A stretch of 64,000 nt of DNA from Peribacillus simplex NBRC 15720 = DSM 1321 (lineage in GTDB: Bacteria > Bacillota > Bacilli > Bacillales > DSM-1321), in contig NZ_CP017704.1 in the NCBI RefSeq assembly GCF_002243645.1, positions 2,622,001-2,686,000 of the forward strand, read 5' to 3'. Of this stretch, positions 11,329 to 19,862 are shown piece by piece; the first letter of the stretch is position 1; every line of letters starts with the position of its first letter. The notes under the pieces are model-generated. The model worked only from the letters and a program-made list of their open reading frames with translations. It made no database searches and was not told the DNA's origin. Made by a program: the position numbers and the translations under genes.

Positions 11329-11470
11329 TTAGATAAAGTCATAAAATATTAAATAGGGTAAGTCTATCGGTTTTTATATGATACTTTCATGATATAATTT
11401 AAAAGTGAAACGAACAATCTGAATATTAGATAAATAACATGCTGTTTTGATATGAAAGAGGGAGCTTAGA

Positions 11471-12373
11471 TTGGAATTAAGGCAAATTGAATATTTCATT
11501 GAAGTGGCAAAGCGTGAACATATGACGGAAGCAGCAGTGGACTTGCATGTTGCCCAGTCTGCTGTCAGTCGCCAAATTTACAATTTAGAAGAAGAGCTGG
11601 GCGTGCCCTTATTTATCAGGGATGGCCGAAAGATTAGATTGACACCTATAGGACATACATTTTTATCTCATATGGAACAAGCTATGGATATAATCGATCG
11701 TGCCAAGCGTGAGATGGCTGAAAGCCTGGATCCAGAAAAAGGGACAATCCGCATTGGCTTTCCCAGCAGTTTAGCTTCTTATATATTGCCAAGGGTCATT
11801 TCCGACTTCAGGGAAAGTTATCCGCAGGCAAAATTCACATTGAAACAAGGTTCATATCGCTACCTGATAGATTCTGTGATAAAAGGTAACATAAACATGG
11901 CCTTGATTGGCCCACTGCCGGTGAATGAAAAGAAAATCAAAGGTGAAACGCTATTTATTGAAAACTTAGTTGCCCTTTTACCAGAAAGCCATCCTTTGTC
12001 ATTGAAGAAATCATTATCCTTAAATGAGCTTCAAGGAAACCCGTTCATCGTATATCCAAAGGGATATGTTTTAAGGGATCTCGTTATGAAAGCTTGCAAA
12101 CTGCATGGCTTTGAACCGGAAGTGGCATTCGAAGGAAAGGATACAGATGCTATAAAAGGCTTGGTGGCAGCAGGTCTGGGAATAACCTTGATTCCTGAGA
12201 TTTCCTTGATTGATAGCTTGCCTCGTTTTACGGTTAAATTGCCGCTGGAGGACCCATCTGTAACCAGGGCAGTAGGGGTCATCGTTCCGACTGATAGGGA
12301 ACTGATGCCAACGGAGAAATTGTTTTACCAATTTTTGAGGAATACTTTTGCAAAATTGGAAAGTTTTCAATAG
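11471..12373 (+). CDS. LysR-family regulator, GltC-like
   Basis: A 300-aa LysR-type regulator that starts at TTG behind GAGGGAG. The N-terminal winged HTH is MELRQIEYFIEVAKREHMTE, AQSAVSRQI, and it is followed by the effector-binding domain (IRIGFPSSLASYILP). The sequence closely resembles B. subtilis GltC from memory (MELRQ..YF.EVA.REH, LDP..GT..IGFP.SLAS..LP, RFTVK). GltC activates glutamate synthase genes and senses 2-oxoglutarate/glutamate through RocG. Here it is divergent from a glutamate dehydrogenase gene, suggesting it may control gdhA. A TATAAT at 11393-11398 is the likely -10. Confidence 0.85.
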   Translation: MELRQIEYFIEVAKREHMTEAAVDLHVAQSAVSRQIYNLEEELGVPLFIRDGRKIRLTPIGHTFLSHMEQAMDIIDRAKREMAESLDPEKGTIRIGFPSSLASYILPRVISDFRESYPQAKFTLKQGSYRYLIDSVIKGNINMALIGPLPVNEKKIKGETLFIENLVALLPESHPLSLKKSLSLNELQGNPFIVYPKGYVLRDLVMKACKLHGFEPEVAFEGKDTDAIKGLVAAGLGITLIPEISLIDSLPRFTVKLPLEDPSVTRAVGVIVPTDRELMPTEKLFYQFLRNTFAKLESFQ

Positions 12374-12420
12374 AAATGAGATGGGTGTCTATTAGAAAAG
12401 TCATAAATCCAGCTAGTGAG

Positions 12421-12448
12421 AGAATCCTTGAATCGGGTTCTTTTTTTT
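12421..12448 (+). terminator. Terminator after gltC-like gene
   Basis: 7-bp stem (12421-12427 with 12435-12441, one G-T pair) followed by seven to eight T residues. Confidence 0.8.
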
Positions 12449-12563
12449 GGTCCGTAAATGTATCGAGTTATCTCCATACAGTACATCTTTAATAAGGATA
12501 ACTTATTTTGAAATAATACTATATTTGTTTTAAATGTATAAGAATGTGTTAACCCTTTATTTT

Positions 12564-12578
12564 TTGAAAACGCTTTTA
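12564..12578 (+). promoter_or_regulatory. cre-like site upstream of PTS-IIC-like gene
   Basis: TTGAAAACGCTTTTA matches the CcpA cre consensus at 14 of 15 positions. It lies about 195 bp before the PTS-type gene, compatible with carbon catabolite control. Not tested. Confidence 0.4.
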
Positions 12579-12633
12579 TTTTATTAGAATAAAAATATCA
12601 CTTACATTATCAGAAAATTCATGTTATTATACG

Positions 12634-12663
12634 AACAGACATTAACAGACATTAACAGACATT
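12634..12663. repeat. Three tandem copies of a 10-bp repeat
   Basis: AACAGACATT occurs three times head to tail with exact 10-bp period. It is in the 398-bp gap (12374-12771) before the PTS-type gene, which otherwise holds a terminator and a cre-like site. One-helical-turn spacing suggests a protein binding array. Confidence 0.8.
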
Positions 12664-12771
12664 CAGGTAGTGGTACGATATACTTAATAGGCTTTTTAAA
12701 TGAAGACCTTTATTTTTTTTTCGATTTTCCTAAATTGAATATTCTGATAATTAACAAGGAGTGGAGATAAA

Positions 12772-13794
12772 GTGAGCAGGAAAGAATACATCAGCGATCG
12801 AATGTACAAGGCATCAACAGGGATAGCCAACGCTGTTTTGGTTACATTAGGGATCGGGTTATTGTTTGAATCCATAGGGGGATATTTAGGTTGGGAGGTC
12901 TTCCTGGCAATAGGCGGGGCCGCAAAGGTCTTGTTAGCACCAGCTTTAGGAGCAGGTATCGCATATCAGCTAGGAGGAAATTCATTAATTATCTTTAGCG
13001 CCATGGCTTCAAGTGCTGTTGGAGGTGCTGCCATTCACAGAACTGCTGAGGGTGCCTTCACGATTGTTACGGGTCAGCCACTAAGTGCTGTCTTGGCGGC
13101 AGTAATTGCAACATATATAGGTAAGCGCCTAATCGGCAAAACGAAGTTGGACATCATGGCCATCCCAATGGGAGCAGTTCTTGTCGGTGGAGTTTCGGGA
13201 TATGGCCTGGCTCTTGTCACCACTCCGCTCCTAACATGGATAAGCAGTCAAACCACCGCTGCGGTCGAGGGTTCTCCCTTAATCGGTTCCATGGTCATAG
13301 CCTTGGTATGGAGCATTTTATTGATGACACCGGCGTCTTCCGCTGCACTGGCGATCGCCCTGCAATTAGATCCCGTTTCCAGTGCTGCAGCTCTAATCGG
13401 ATGTACCGTTCAGTTTGTCGGGTTCACTGTCATGTCTTATAAAGATAATGATATGGGCGGGTTCCTGGCACAGATGGTCGTTACGCCAAAAGTTCAATTT
13501 CCTAACTTAATCAAAAAACCATTATATGTAATTCCGCCTTTTGTGGCGGCAGTCATCTGTGCGCCTATCGCTACCTTGGCATTCAATTTTCAAGTACCGT
13601 ATGAGCTTGGAGGTATGGGGTTAAGTTCAATGATTGCCCCGATTGCCATCATAACAGGTCAGGGGTTGTACACGTTCTTGGTTTATGTCGCAGTGGGTAT
13701 GGTATTGCCAGCTGTGATCACACTTGCCTTACATCGGGTACTGAAGATGATGGGTAAAGTTAAACCAGGCGATCTTCATTTGGAAGTTTCATAA
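12772..13794 (+). CDS. PTS-IIC-like integral membrane protein (PTS_EIIC_2 type)
   Basis: A 340-aa polytopic membrane protein with about 9-10 hydrophobic segments, rich in Gly/Ala/Ser. Segments such as GAGIAYQLGGNSLIIFSAMA, VLVGGVSGYGLALVTTPLL and MTPASSAALAIAL match the PTS_EIIC_2 family. Start is GTG behind AAGGAG. There is no EIIA or EIIB gene nearby and no fused EIIB domain, so either it uses a distant phosphocarrier or is not a sugar PTS. Monocistronic, with its own terminator and a cre-like site upstream. Substrate unknown. Confidence 0.75.
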   Translation: MSRKEYISDRMYKASTGIANAVLVTLGIGLLFESIGGYLGWEVFLAIGGAAKVLLAPALGAGIAYQLGGNSLIIFSAMASSAVGGAAIHRTAEGAFTIVTGQPLSAVLAAVIATYIGKRLIGKTKLDIMAIPMGAVLVGGVSGYGLALVTTPLLTWISSQTTAAVEGSPLIGSMVIALVWSILLMTPASSAALAIALQLDPVSSAAALIGCTVQFVGFTVMSYKDNDMGGFLAQMVVTPKVQFPNLIKKPLYVIPPFVAAVICAPIATLAFNFQVPYELGGMGLSSMIAPIAIITGQGLYTFLVYVAVGMVLPAVITLALHRVLKMMGKVKPGDLHLEVS

Positions 13795-13810
13795 TCAAAG
13801 TTTTCTTAGA

Positions 13811-13847
13811 AACCAGCCTGGTTAAGGAACCGGGCTGGTTTTTATTT
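13811..13847 (+). terminator. Terminator after PTS-IIC-like gene
   Basis: 13-bp stem (13811-13823 with 13828-13840, one mismatch/GU) with a 4-nt loop and a T-rich tail. Confidence 0.88.
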
Positions 13848-13904
13848 ATAAAGGGAATAGGGTAAAATGGGGAGGATAGCATTTGCATAGATAGGATGAT
13901 ATAT

Positions 13905-15104
13905 ATGGGAAAAGAAATAGATATAAAAGTGAAAGCTAAGTTCGTGAGTAAAATCGGCAAGGGTTTTCCCTTGATTGTTAAAGAGTCGATAGCCAACCTT
14001 AATGACCTTCAGGAAGAGGGGTCCTTAGTGCGTTTGGTGGATGAAAACAACCGCTTTCTAGCAAAAGGATATTATGGTAAACAGAATAAGGGCTACGGCT
14101 GGGTATTGACCCGAAGAGAAAATGAAAAGATCGATCAAACCTTCTTTAACGGCAAAATCCAGGCAGCATATGAATTTCGAAAGTCTTTTTTTGAAGATGG
14201 GGAGACTACAGCTTTCCGCTTGTTTAATGGGGAAGGTGATGGAATAGGCGGTTTAATCATTGATCATTATGATGGTCACTATGTCATTAGCTGGTATAGC
14301 AAAGGGATATATTCCTTTAAAGACTACATCATTAAGGCGTTGCAAGAAACGGTCGAGGTCAAATCGATTTATCAGAAGAAACGCTTTGATACAAAGGGGC
14401 AGTATGTGGATGAAGACGATTTTGTCATGGGTGAACAGCCTGCATTTCCGCTTCTTGTAAAGGAGAATGGAGTCCATTTCGCTGTTTATCTGAATGATGG
14501 GGCAATGGTCGGTGTCTTCCTTGATCAACGCGATGTCAGAAGGAAAATACGGGATGAATACGCAAAAGGGAAAACGGTGTTGAATATGTTCTCCTATACG
14601 GGGGCATTCTCCGTGTTTGCCGCTTTAGGCGGTGCTGTTAAAACAACGAGTGTCGACCTGGCGAATCGCAGTTTACCAAAGACGATTGAGCAGTTCAGTG
14701 TGAATGGAATAGATCCCGAAGCTCACAATATCGTAGTGATGGATGTTTTTAAGTATTTTAAATATGCAGTGAAGAAGGCTTTGAAATTTGAAATGGTCAT
14801 CCTTGATCCGCCCAGCTTTGCCAAATCGAAGAAGTTTACTTTCAGTGCCGGAAAAGACTACACGAATCTATTGAAGGATACCATTTCCATTACGGAAGAC
14901 AATGGGGTCATTATCGCCTCAACTAATTGCAGTACGTTCGACATGAAAAAATTCAAGAACTTCATTGATGTCGCCTTCAAGGAAATGAATGGAAAATATG
15001 AGATCATGGAACAATTCTCATTGCCGACTGATTTTAAAACAATTCCGGAGTATAGGGAAGGGGACTATTTAAAAGTAGTCTTCATAAAGAAAATTAAAGG
15101 ATAA
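13905..15104 (+). CDS. Class I rRNA methyltransferase, RlmI/YwbD-like
   Basis: A 399-aa SAM-dependent methyltransferase with an N-terminal PUA-like domain (KAKFVSKIGKGFPLIVKESI, RLVDENNRFLAKGYYG) and a C-terminal Rossmann domain. The SAM motif is TVLNMFSYTGAFSVFAALGG, and LDPPSFAKSKK is the catalytic DPPS motif. The family (RlmI in E. coli) makes m5C in 23S rRNA; the exact target here is inferred. AGGATGAT precedes the ATG at 13905; the in-frame ATG at 13896 lies inside that ribosome binding site and is less likely. Confidence 0.88.
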   Translation: MGKEIDIKVKAKFVSKIGKGFPLIVKESIANLNDLQEEGSLVRLVDENNRFLAKGYYGKQNKGYGWVLTRRENEKIDQTFFNGKIQAAYEFRKSFFEDGETTAFRLFNGEGDGIGGLIIDHYDGHYVISWYSKGIYSFKDYIIKALQETVEVKSIYQKKRFDTKGQYVDEDDFVMGEQPAFPLLVKENGVHFAVYLNDGAMVGVFLDQRDVRRKIRDEYAKGKTVLNMFSYTGAFSVFAALGGAVKTTSVDLANRSLPKTIEQFSVNGIDPEAHNIVVMDVFKYFKYAVKKALKFEMVILDPPSFAKSKKFTFSAGKDYTNLLKDTISITEDNGVIIASTNCSTFDMKKFKNFIDVAFKEMNGKYEIMEQFSLPTDFKTIPEYREGDYLKVVFIKKIKG

Positions 15105-15109
15105 AAAAA

Positions 15110-15148
15110 GGCGTCCACAGTTCAAGCAGAGCTGTGGATGCCTTTTTT
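15110..15148 (+). terminator. Terminator after RlmI-like gene
   Basis: 11-bp stem (15110-15120 with 15132-15142, one GU) and six T residues. Confidence 0.9.
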
Positions 15149-15189
15149 ATAATGAAAATGTTTCATGTGGAACGATTGGACATTCAGAT

Positions 15190-15861
15190 TCACTGGATAG
15201 GCCGTTCACTTTTCAAACCTTTCGATAAATGAAAAGAAGGTTTCATGCGAATGCTGTTAGCGATGCAAAACTGGGCTGCATAGTAGGTAAGCATGATAAG
15301 TGGACCAGAAAAGGCAACATCATCAATAAATTTGTTCCAAGATAAAATGGAGTCGGAAATCACGAACAAGACCCCGCCGATGATTGCGGCCGCATTTCCG
15401 GTCATAAATGCCGCCCAGCCCATGAGGGAGATGACCGTTACATAACAGATTACAGGGATGATGAGGTTATGTTCACCTTTTTCAATTAAAGAACGTACAA
15501 TTTCACGGCCAATCCAAGTGGAATAAATGCTAATCGGAAGAATCGTCGCAAAGCGAAGCCATGAAAAGGTCCACAGTCTAAAGAATGCCGAAATATAGAA
15601 AAGGTGGCCGATCAAGAAGGCGGAAAGCCCGATGACGAACCAGATCAACAAACCATCTCCAAGCATGCAAAAGAATAAACCAAGAAGTATTAAGGATAGG
15701 TAACGATCCCGTCTTCCCACTTTTGTGCAGGCGTAGAGCAAAATCAATAACATGGGGATGACCTTGAATATGATTTTAATGATTAAAGGCTCTTCCGGTA
15801 TAAAAAAAATATATAATAGTCCCGTGATAAGGATTGCGGCAGGCAAGCATTTCATTAACAT
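15190..15861 (-). CDS. YhhN/TMEM86-family membrane protein (lysoplasmalogenase-like)
   Basis: A 223-aa polytopic protein with about seven to eight hydrophobic helices. The conserved KxxPM (KVIPMLLILLYA), FFCMLGDGLL and the late GxVLFVISDSILSWNKF motif identify the YhhN family. Eukaryotic relatives hydrolyse the vinyl-ether bond of lysoplasmalogens; the bacterial role is largely unknown. GGAGGGAATTGA precedes the ATG. Monocistronic. Confidence 0.8.
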   Translation of the reverse strand: MLMKCLPAAILITGLLYIFFIPEEPLIIKIIFKVIPMLLILLYACTKVGRRDRYLSLILLGLFFCMLGDGLLIWFVIGLSAFLIGHLFYISAFFRLWTFSWLRFATILPISIYSTWIGREIVRSLIEKGEHNLIIPVICYVTVISLMGWAAFMTGNAAAIIGGVLFVISDSILSWNKFIDDVAFSGPLIMLTYYAAQFCIANSIRMKPSFHLSKGLKSERPIQ

Positions 15862-15950
15862 TCAATTCCCTCCTTCAATCTTTAATTCTATGTAAGGGGA
15901 AGGAACCCCTTGTCGATTAAAGATCTGTTTGAAAAAAAGTCGTGAAAATG

Positions 15951-15984
15951 AAAAAACTGGCTCCTGTTTTAACCAGGAGCCAGT
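15951..15984 (-). terminator. Terminator of the dicarboxylate symporter gene
   Basis: Perfect 11-bp stem ACTGGCTCCTG/CAGGAGCCAGT with a T-run on the minus strand, 12 bp past the stop codon. Confidence 0.9.
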
Positions 15985-15996
15985 CAGTTATAAGAA

Positions 15997-17265
15997 TCAT
16001 ACGGCCGAATCTTCTTTAACGAATGCTTGTTTTAACCAGTTTTTTCCCTCAACAAGCCTTGTGACAAGCATGGCACAAACCGTGTTTCCCGTTGAGTTAA
16101 GCAGTGTAGCGGGAGCATCGATAATCGTGGATATAACAGCAATGATCGGCAGGACTTCAACAGGGAAGCCGAATACACTAAGAATCAACATTTCCCCAAT
16201 CATGCCGCCACCAGGAATGGCACCCATAACAGCCCCAACCAAAAAGGCAACTGCAAGTATACTTAAAATGCTTGAAATGCTTGTCATATCCTTTCCGAAT
16301 AAGCTGAATAGGAAAACGATTTTCATTATCCCGCCAAATACAGAACCATCTTTATGCATGTTGGCTCCAAGTGGGATGACAGTCTCCGCTATATCCTTTG
16401 GCACACCCATTTTCTTGACCGATTCCAGGTTGACTGGAATGGACGCGGCACTTGAACAAGTTGCGATGGCTGTAATGGAGGGTGCCAGGGCATTTTTCCA
16501 AAAAAGTTTAACGCCATCTTTCCCCCCTGCGATAAAGGCATACAAAGTGAAGAAGCCGAAATAATAAATCAATGCCAAGACAAGGTAAAGACTGAAAGTG
16601 CGGGCATAGCCTTCTAAAATCTGAGGCCCCAGCTGACCGATTATCGTCGCAAAATAAGCACCAAGTCCAATTGGGGCATAGTACATGACGATTTTGACGA
16701 CCTTCATCATGACAGCTGTACCCGCTGTCAAAAACTCAGTAATCGGTCTTGCTTTCTCACCGACCAGTGCAGTGGAAAGTCCGATTAATACTGAGAAAAC
16801 GATAAGCTGAAGCATATTGCTTCTGGAGAACAGTTCTGGAAAGTCGGAAACGCTTACAGTGTTGACCAGTTGACTGAAGAAAGAAACTTCTTCGATGGTC
16901 TCTTCAGAGGAACTGTTTTCCATCAGTTCTTTAATGGCTGTAGTATCTGTGCCTTCCAAGGGATTGACGATGGTTGTCCCAATAAAACCAATGACGGCAG
17001 CTAAAGCGGCTGTTGTCAGGAAAACGAGAACGATACTTCCCATGATTTTTCCGAGACGCTGCATTCCGCTCATATTGGCAATCGCTGAAGCAATGCTGAA
17101 AAATACCAATGGCACGATGATCGTGAACATCAGATTTAAGAATAAGTCCCCTAGCGGCTGTAAAACCGAGGTTTTCTCCCCGAAGACAACGCCCGCTATC
17201 CCACCGATAATAATGGCAGTGAGCAGTATTAAAGAGGATCGATAGTTTTTGATAAAGCTCTTCAT
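15997..17265 (-). CDS. Dicarboxylate/amino acid:cation symporter (DAACS family)
   Basis: A 422-aa secondary transporter of the GltP/GltT/DctA/SstT family that imports glutamate, aspartate, serine or C4-dicarboxylates with H+ or Na+. Visible are N-terminal helices, the serine-rich re-entrant loop (TAIATCSSAASIPVNLE), NMHKDGSVFGG in TM7, GAIPGGGMIGEML in HP2 and DAPATLLNSTGNTV in TM8. Substrate cannot be fixed by eye. Monocistronic; AAAGGACGG precedes the start. Confidence 0.88.
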   Translation of the reverse strand: MKSFIKNYRSSLILLTAIIIGGIAGVVFGEKTSVLQPLGDLFLNLMFTIIVPLVFFSIASAIANMSGMQRLGKIMGSIVLVFLTTAALAAVIGFIGTTIVNPLEGTDTTAIKELMENSSSEETIEEVSFFSQLVNTVSVSDFPELFSRSNMLQLIVFSVLIGLSTALVGEKARPITEFLTAGTAVMMKVVKIVMYYAPIGLGAYFATIIGQLGPQILEGYARTFSLYLVLALIYYFGFFTLYAFIAGGKDGVKLFWKNALAPSITAIATCSSAASIPVNLESVKKMGVPKDIAETVIPLGANMHKDGSVFGGIMKIVFLFSLFGKDMTSISSILSILAVAFLVGAVMGAIPGGGMIGEMLILSVFGFPVEVLPIIAVISTIIDAPATLLNSTGNTVCAMLVTRLVEGKNWLKQAFVKEDSAV

Positions 17266-17432
17266 TAAAATTCCGTCCTTTCAGGATGAAGATATCAATA
17301 AAAATATACTTCATTATCAACTCTAAAAAGAGGTTTGACAATATTTTTTTTATAGGGAGGAATGTTAAAAGAAGAAACGCAATAAATAATAATAGGGAAT
17401 GGGTTGTGAAAATATCGTGAAGGAGGGGTAGA

Positions 17433-18239
17433 ATGGCATTTGTTGAGGTGGAAGAAGGCGTTCGGCTGTTTTATGAAGAAAAGGGCCAGGGGAGACCGAT
17501 TATTTTTATCCATGGTGTGTGGATGAGCAGCCGGTTCTTTAGAAGGCAGCTTCCGTACTTTTCAGAAAAATATAGAACGATCTTACTTGATTTAAGAAGC
17601 CATGGCCAGTCAAATCATGTGCATTATGGAAACACGGTCTCCGTTTATGCAAAAGATCTTCATGCATTCATTGGTGAGCTAGGATTAAGGGATGTCATAC
17701 TTGTAGGCTGGTCCATGGGGGCATTTGTCGTCTGGGATTATCTTAAGCAATTCGGAGAGGGAAATATTCATTCAACTGTGATTGTGGATGAATTGGCCTC
17801 TGATTTTAAGTGGCCCGATTTTAATATTGGTGCATTTGATATGGAGACATTGATTGCCTTCATGACTGAAATTCAAACGAATCGTACCCCATTTTTGAAA
17901 AGCTTCCTTACTTCCATGTTCAACAATGAATTATCTGCAGAGGATGCAAGCTGGATGCTTGGGGAAGTGACCAAAATGCCGGAATCCATTGCTAGTAGCA
18001 TTCTATTTGACCAATCGATTGTGGACTATCGTGAATTCTTGCCAGAAATCAATATTCCGACACTTCTCTGTTTTGGAAGGCATGAAAAAGTCATTCCTGT
18101 AGCTGCAGGGGAACATTTGCACAAAAACATTCCGAATTCCAAACTAGTAATCTTTGAAGATAGTTGCCATTGTCCATTTATGGAAGAAAGCGATTTGTTT
18201 AATGAAACAGTGGATTGCTTTATTCAAAAGGGAGTATAG
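17433..18239 (+). CDS. Alpha/beta hydrolase
   Basis: A 268-aa alpha/beta-fold hydrolase. Oxyanion HGVW (27-30), nucleophile elbow GWSMGA (Ser94), an acidic residue near FGRHEKVIP and the catalytic His in DSCHCPFMEE (about 246) make a complete triad. A non-haem chloroperoxidase or esterase type is likely; the substrate is unknown. AAGGAGG ribosome binding site. Single gene with its own terminator. Confidence 0.85.
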   Translation: MAFVEVEEGVRLFYEEKGQGRPIIFIHGVWMSSRFFRRQLPYFSEKYRTILLDLRSHGQSNHVHYGNTVSVYAKDLHAFIGELGLRDVILVGWSMGAFVVWDYLKQFGEGNIHSTVIVDELASDFKWPDFNIGAFDMETLIAFMTEIQTNRTPFLKSFLTSMFNNELSAEDASWMLGEVTKMPESIASSILFDQSIVDYREFLPEINIPTLLCFGRHEKVIPVAAGEHLHKNIPNSKLVIFEDSCHCPFMEESDLFNETVDCFIQKGV

Positions 18240-18254
18240 TCGTACAGGATATGA

Positions 18255-18294
18255 AAAAGGGGATGCAGGGTTCGTGCCCGCATTCCTTTTCTTT
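18255..18294 (+). terminator. Terminator after alpha/beta hydrolase gene
   Basis: Imperfect long hairpin with AAAAGG/CCTTTT and GGG/CCC pairing, then a T-rich tail. Confidence 0.7.
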
Positions 18295-18522
18295 ATGGTT
18301 ATTAATGAATTTTTCTACTAACTAAACGGTTTCGGCAAGAAATAAAGGGAATACTGGTACTAAGGAAGTCAGTAGTGCAGGTTAATGGAATTGATAAATT
18401 AAATAGGTAATATTTTTATATCCTTTTCACAGGAATTGGGCTATTATGAGGTGGATTTAAATTGGTATGATCTTTATCTGTTATTGAGAGAAACTCATGC
18501 AGGAAGTGATGGAGAGGATAAA

Positions 18523-19278
18523 ATGGATGATCGTTTACCATACAATGAAATTATAGATGTATGTTTACTTGCGGGAAAAATCATGCTTCAGAACGGAGCG
18601 GAAACTTCGCGGGTGGAAGATACGATGGTAAGAATCGCTGCAGCGTTTGGATGCGGTGAGTCACATAGTTTTTCGACCCCTACAGGAATTATTTTTTCGC
18701 TGGATGGTATGCACCCAGCTTCAAAATTAATTCGAGTTTCCCAACGATCTACAGATTTACATAAGGTGACGCTGGTTAACAGTATATCCCGAAGCATTTC
18801 CAGCAAGGAAATGACACCGGAGGAAGCTTATCTAAGGTTAAAACAAATCGAAAAGGCCGGGATGGGGTATCCCATGTGGGTACAGGTCTTTGCTGCGTTT
18901 ATAGCAAGCGGCTGCTTTTTAATCATGTTCCAAGGACAGTGGAATGATTTCATCTGGTCCTGTATAGCTGGAGGAATGGGATTCACTTGCCTGCTTTATT
19001 TGCACTGGTTACTGGAAGTTCGCTTTTTTGCTGAATTCATCGCCTCTTTAGTCGTAGGTTTAGTAGCTATGTTCTTTGTCCAGATTGGAGTTGGAAGTCA
19101 TTTGGACACGATAATCATTGGAGCGGTGATGCCGCTTGTGCCAGGGCTGTTAATTACGAATGCTGCCAGGGATTTAATTGCAGGACATTTGGTTTCGGGT
19201 CTATCCAAGGGGGCGGATGCAGGTTTAACTGCTTTAGCCATTGGGGCAGGAATATCGGCTGCATTTGTTTTCTTATGA
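18523..19278 (+). CDS. Threonine/serine exporter ThrE-type N-terminal subunit (YjjP-like)
   Basis: 251 aa from the ATG at 18523, which follows GGAGAGGATAAA; an earlier in-frame ATG at 18436 lacks a ribosome binding site. The soluble N-terminal half contains LLAGKIMLQNGAETSRVEDTM and FSTPTGIIFS, the ThrE signature, and about five membrane helices follow. The YjjP and YjjB halves together correspond to one full ThrE exporter. The partner gene follows after 16 bp. Substrate assignment is by family only. Confidence 0.85.
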   Translation: MDDRLPYNEIIDVCLLAGKIMLQNGAETSRVEDTMVRIAAAFGCGESHSFSTPTGIIFSLDGMHPASKLIRVSQRSTDLHKVTLVNSISRSISSKEMTPEEAYLRLKQIEKAGMGYPMWVQVFAAFIASGCFLIMFQGQWNDFIWSCIAGGMGFTCLLYLHWLLEVRFFAEFIASLVVGLVAMFFVQIGVGSHLDTIIIGAVMPLVPGLLITNAARDLIAGHLVSGLSKGADAGLTALAIGAGISAAFVFL

Positions 19279-19294
19279 TTTTAGGGGAGGAAGA

Positions 19295-19744
19295 ATGATG
19301 ATTGCACAGCTTATTACAAGTTTCATTGCCTCAGCCGCCTTTGGAGTCATCTTCAATGTACCAAAAAATTCATTGTTTCAATGTGGTTTCGTAGGGATGT
19401 TAGGATGGATATTATACTTTGTTTTGGTTGAAAATGAGATAAACAGCATCATTGCAACCTTATCGGCTGCATTTATCGTTGCTGTTATCAGCCAGTATTT
19501 TGCTAAAAGGTATAAAACGCCGATCACGATTTTCAATGTATCGGGAATCATCCCCCTCGTGCCTGGAGGTTTGTCGTATGATGCGATGAAGCATTTTGTT
19601 GGAAATGATTTTTATGTCGCCGTTCAGTTGGCCGCCAAGGTCTTTATGCTGGCTGGTGCCATTGCGATGGGGCTGATCTTTGCAGAAGTTATGAATCAGT
19701 TAGTAACTAAGTACAATAAAAGGAAGTTAAGATTGAGAAGTTAG
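19295..19744 (+). CDS. Threonine/serine exporter ThrE-type C-terminal subunit (YjjB-like)
   Basis: 149 aa starting at ATG 19295 behind GGGGAGGAAG. It has four to five membrane helices, with NVPKNSLFQCGFVGMLGW and the late SGIIPLVPGGLSYDAMKHF motif typical of the YjjB/ThrE_2 family. It is expected to form a two-component transporter with the preceding protein, since both are translated from one transcript that ends at the terminator just downstream. Confidence 0.85.
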   Translation: MMIAQLITSFIASAAFGVIFNVPKNSLFQCGFVGMLGWILYFVLVENEINSIIATLSAAFIVAVISQYFAKRYKTPITIFNVSGIIPLVPGGLSYDAMKHFVGNDFYVAVQLAAKVFMLAGAIAMGLIFAEVMNQLVTKYNKRKLRLRS

Positions 19745-19786
19745 AGGGATTATATTAAAACCCTCCTGATAAATATGTTTCTAAAT

Positions 19787-19838
19787 AAAGAGAAAGGAGA
19801 GCAGGTCGAACACCCTGATCTCCTTTCTCTTTTTAATA
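19787..19838. terminator. Bidirectional terminator between exporter pair and SSS symporter
   Basis: Long stem of about 18 pairs (AAAGAGAAAGGAGA...TCTCCTTTCTCTTT). A-run on one side and T-run on the other, so it can end both converging transcripts. Confidence 0.88.
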
Positions 19839-19862
19839 TTTTAAAATAATAATAAATCTAGC

